A DNA stretch of 64,000 bases from Nitrospira sp. (GTDB lineage Bacteria; Nitrospirota; Nitrospiria; Nitrospirales; Nitrospiraceae). Shown here piece by piece: positions 62,071-64,000 of this stretch (position 1 is its first letter; every line of letters starts with the position of its first letter). The position numbers were made by a program, and so were the translations under genes. A model generated the notes under the pieces. That model saw only the letters and a program-made list of their open reading frames with translations. It had not been told where the DNA came from and made no database searches. The DNA lies in assembly GCA_024998625.1 (NCBI GenBank), contig JACOEL010000010.1, positions 1 through 64,000 on the forward strand, given 5' to 3'.

Positions 62071-63813
62071 ATGGAAAAACGCGTCATCGTCTTCCTTATC
62101 GTCTCCCTGGCCGTGATTATCGGTTACGACTACCTGCTCAAGGGTATGGGGCTGTTGCCGCCCTCTGAGCCGGTGCAGGTGGCTACAAATCCAAGCCCTG
62201 CAGCCGGGACAGGCAAGCTAGCGGGGGGAGCGGGAGATTCCGCAAAGGCTGCGAGTGGTGATCCGGTCTCCTCCATGAATCGTGCGCCCGCTTCTTCCGG
62301 CAATGCGACCGGAGCAGCAAGTGAGGAGCAGACGGTTGAAGTGGACACGGAACTGTTTCGTGCCAAATTCAGCAATCGCGGAGCCGTGCTTAAGTCCTGG
62401 GAGTTGAAGCAATACAGTGCGGCGGTCGAGCAGGGCTCACCGCCGGTGCAATTGGTGTATAGCGGAGGACGGTTCAAGGGACCTCTGGGCCTGGTGACCG
62501 GGGATCAAGCCGTGACCAGCGATCTCGGTTCTGCCCTCTATCAGGTCACCCAGGATCTCTCACATCTCGATAGCGCGCATCCTGTCGGTCACCTCACCTT
62601 CCGGTACCACGATGCCCAGAAGAATGTTGACGTGGAGAAGGAGCTGACCTTCCACCATGGATCCTACGTGGTGGACATTGCGATTCGTACTCAAGGGCTG
62701 ACGACTCCGGTGGATGTGACCCTTGGCACCAATTTCGGCATTGTGGAGTGGGGCGAAGGTTTCATCGGGCTCATGGGGTCGGCGTCATTGGTCGACGACA
62801 AGGTATTGAAAGAAACACCGGACGGCGAGGCTGAACGCAAAGGCGACGTGAAGTGGTCGGCCATTCAGGATAAGTATTTCTTAAGTGTGTTGATGCCGCA
62901 GAAGGCGTCGGCTGCCCTCGCGAAGAAGGAGGGGGACAAGCTGGTGTCGGCCGGTGTCCGCTTCGCCACGCCCGAGAGCGGGGCAACGATGGTGATGCAA
63001 CTCTACGCCGGGCCCAAAGAGTACGACACGCTGAAACGCTTAAACGTCGGGCTGGAAGATACGATCGATTTCGGCTGGTTTGTCTTCGGGAGTTGGGGCT
63101 TGGTCAAGGCGGTGGCCAAGCCGATTTTCTATGTGCTGCGATTCCTCTACGAATTTTCGCACAATTACGGGATCACGATCATTCTCTTGACCATGTTGAT
63201 CAAGCTGATGTTCGTGCCGTTGCAGTACAAGAGCTACAAGTCGATGAAGCAGATGCAGGTCATTCAGCCGAAAGTGCTGGCCCTGCAGACGAAGCTCAAG
63301 GATGATCGTGAACGGCTGAATAAAGAGCTGATCAAGCTCTATAAGGATCATCGGGTGAATCCGGTCGGCGGCTGCCTGCCGATGGTGCTGCAGATGCCGG
63401 TCTTCGTGGCGCTGTTCAATATTCTGTATATGACAATTGATCTTCGGCAGGCCCCGTTCATGCTCTGGATCAAAGACCTCTCTGTGCAGGATCCCTACTA
63501 CGTGCTACCGATCGTCATGGGCGCCACCATGGTCATTCAGCAAAAGATCACTCCGACCACGATGGATCCGACTCAGGCGAAAATCATGCTGTTTCTGCCG
63601 GTGTTCATGACGTTCCTGTTCGTGAACTTCCCTGCCGGCTTGGTGCTCTATTGGCTGACGAACAATACGCTCACGATCACCCAGCAGGTGGTGACCGAGC
63701 GGCTGTTCGGGAAAAAGTGGCAAGTGGCCGCGGCGGACGCCGACGCTGTGACCGGCGACGAACCGAAAGAGCCGAAGAGCAGCGGCAAGCGGCGCAACGG
63801 TCCATCCGAGTAA
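62071..63813 (+). CDS. yidC: Membrane protein insertase YidC
   Basis: This 580-residue protein has an N-terminal membrane helix, a Ser/Ala-rich linker, a periplasmic beta domain (about 95-340) and the five-helix insertase core. In the core, KSYKSMKQMQVIQPKVLALQ and NPVGGCLPMVLQMPVFVALF are conserved. The C-terminal tail is basic. It inserts inner-membrane proteins alone or with SecYEG. Confidence 0.96.
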   Translation: MEKRVIVFLIVSLAVIIGYDYLLKGMGLLPPSEPVQVATNPSPAAGTGKLAGGAGDSAKAASGDPVSSMNRAPASSGNATGAASEEQTVEVDTELFRAKFSNRGAVLKSWELKQYSAAVEQGSPPVQLVYSGGRFKGPLGLVTGDQAVTSDLGSALYQVTQDLSHLDSAHPVGHLTFRYHDAQKNVDVEKELTFHHGSYVVDIAIRTQGLTTPVDVTLGTNFGIVEWGEGFIGLMGSASLVDDKVLKETPDGEAERKGDVKWSAIQDKYFLSVLMPQKASAALAKKEGDKLVSAGVRFATPESGATMVMQLYAGPKEYDTLKRLNVGLEDTIDFGWFVFGSWGLVKAVAKPIFYVLRFLYEFSHNYGITIILLTMLIKLMFVPLQYKSYKSMKQMQVIQPKVLALQTKLKDDRERLNKELIKLYKDHRVNPVGGCLPMVLQMPVFVALFNILYMTIDLRQAPFMLWIKDLSVQDPYYVLPIVMGATMVIQQKITPTTMDPTQAKIMLFLPVFMTFLFVNFPAGLVLYWLTNNTLTITQQVVTERLFGKKWQVAAADADAVTGDEPKEPKSSGKRRNGPSE

Positions 63814-63834
63814 TTCCACACGATTGGGTGCGTC

Positions 63835-64000
63835 ATGCATGGCGCGCTGGACGATACGATCTGTGCTATCGCCACCCCTCCCGGCGAAGGGGGTATCGGG
63901 GTCGTCCGTATCAGCGGGCTTCACGCCTGTGATGTCGCTTCTCAAGTTGTCCGCCTCCGGTCCGGCAAATCCCTGCACGAACTTCGAACTCATATCATGG
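63835..64000 (+). CDS. mnmE: tRNA modification GTPase MnmE, start only
   Basis: The first 55 residues are present. [20 protein letters not shown] is the formyl-THF-binding start of MnmE, which with MnmG modifies the wobble uridine of some tRNAs. The gene runs off the right edge. Its place after yidC is the usual one. Confidence 0.9.
   Translation, partial: MHGALDDTICAIATPPGEGGIGVVRISGLHACDVASQVVRLRSGKSLHELRTHIM

Noticed and set aside
1-64000. CRISPR array, rRNA or complete tRNA genes
   Set aside because: No regular direct-repeat array, no rRNA sequence and no full tRNA cloverleaf was recognised in the window.

Overview
The window looks like a chromosomal segment of a Nitrospira-like bacterium (phylum Nitrospirota). 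This is an inference from gene content, the high GC, arsenic and sulfite chemistry, many outer-membrane, periplasmic and redox proteins, and an rpmH-rnpA-yidD-yidC-mnmE block on the right. No rRNA or species-specific marker is present to prove it.

Left part (1 to about 39.3 kb) is accessory DNA. It opens with an OLD/RecF-type ATPase gene cut by an IS21-family element. That element abuts a second truncated IS21 element, which in turn abuts a truncated outer-membrane protein gene (1-5.3 kb). An arsenic operon follows on the minus strand: arsM, arsR, arsS and a PiT phosphate permease (5.4-9.2 kb). Next comes a MerR-controlled set with a carboxymuconolactone decarboxylase (CMD) fold protein, an exported DsrE, a four-helix membrane protein and a second DsrE (9.4-11.8 kb), then small zinc-ribbon genes, a frameshifted CBS protein, and a divergent SDR/HxlR pair. 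A HEPN-like plus AbiJ-like defence pair, with an integron attC-like repeat behind it, lies at 14.5-16.3 kb. A sigma-54 activator (17.1-18.7 kb) faces a good -24/-12 promoter and a six-gene operon (18.9-22.8 kb) that repeats the CMD + DsrE + four-helix membrane theme. A bufferin-type metallophore cluster bufABC plus DoxX (23.1-25.6 kb) is followed by a SoxC/SoxD-like sulfite dehydrogenase pair. Envelope and redox genes continue to 39 kb: a flavin disulfide reductase, two TVP38/DedA-type proteins, a Crp/Fnr regulator, MlaA, a PagL-like protein, DUF3179 and CMD-like proteins. The part ends at the orphan 3' half of a tRNA-Gly(GCC) gene, which looks like an integration scar.

The accessory part carries ten copies of a 16-bp palindrome close to TGTRAG-N4-CTYACA. 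They lie in promoter regions and none was seen to the right of the tRNA scar. A Crp/Fnr-type regulator with a CRP-like recognition helix sits in the same region and has a copy upstream of itself, so a locally encoded regulon is plausible.

Right part (39.5-64 kb) looks like core genome: transglutaminase/DUF58/MoxR cluster, ChaN lipoprotein, a SWIM/coiled-coil protein, a GDSL esterase next to an ABC exporter (YbbA/YbbP type), aminopeptidase M1, rpiA-glk-pgl-pgi sugar-phosphate genes, a degenerate L,D-transpeptidase, and rpmH-rnpA-yidD-yidC-mnmE, the last running off the window.

Three genes (12543-13005, 18866-19436, 38111-38741) each appear to carry one extra base. Two of these fall in C runs, so residual sequencing error must be considered before calling them pseudogenes.
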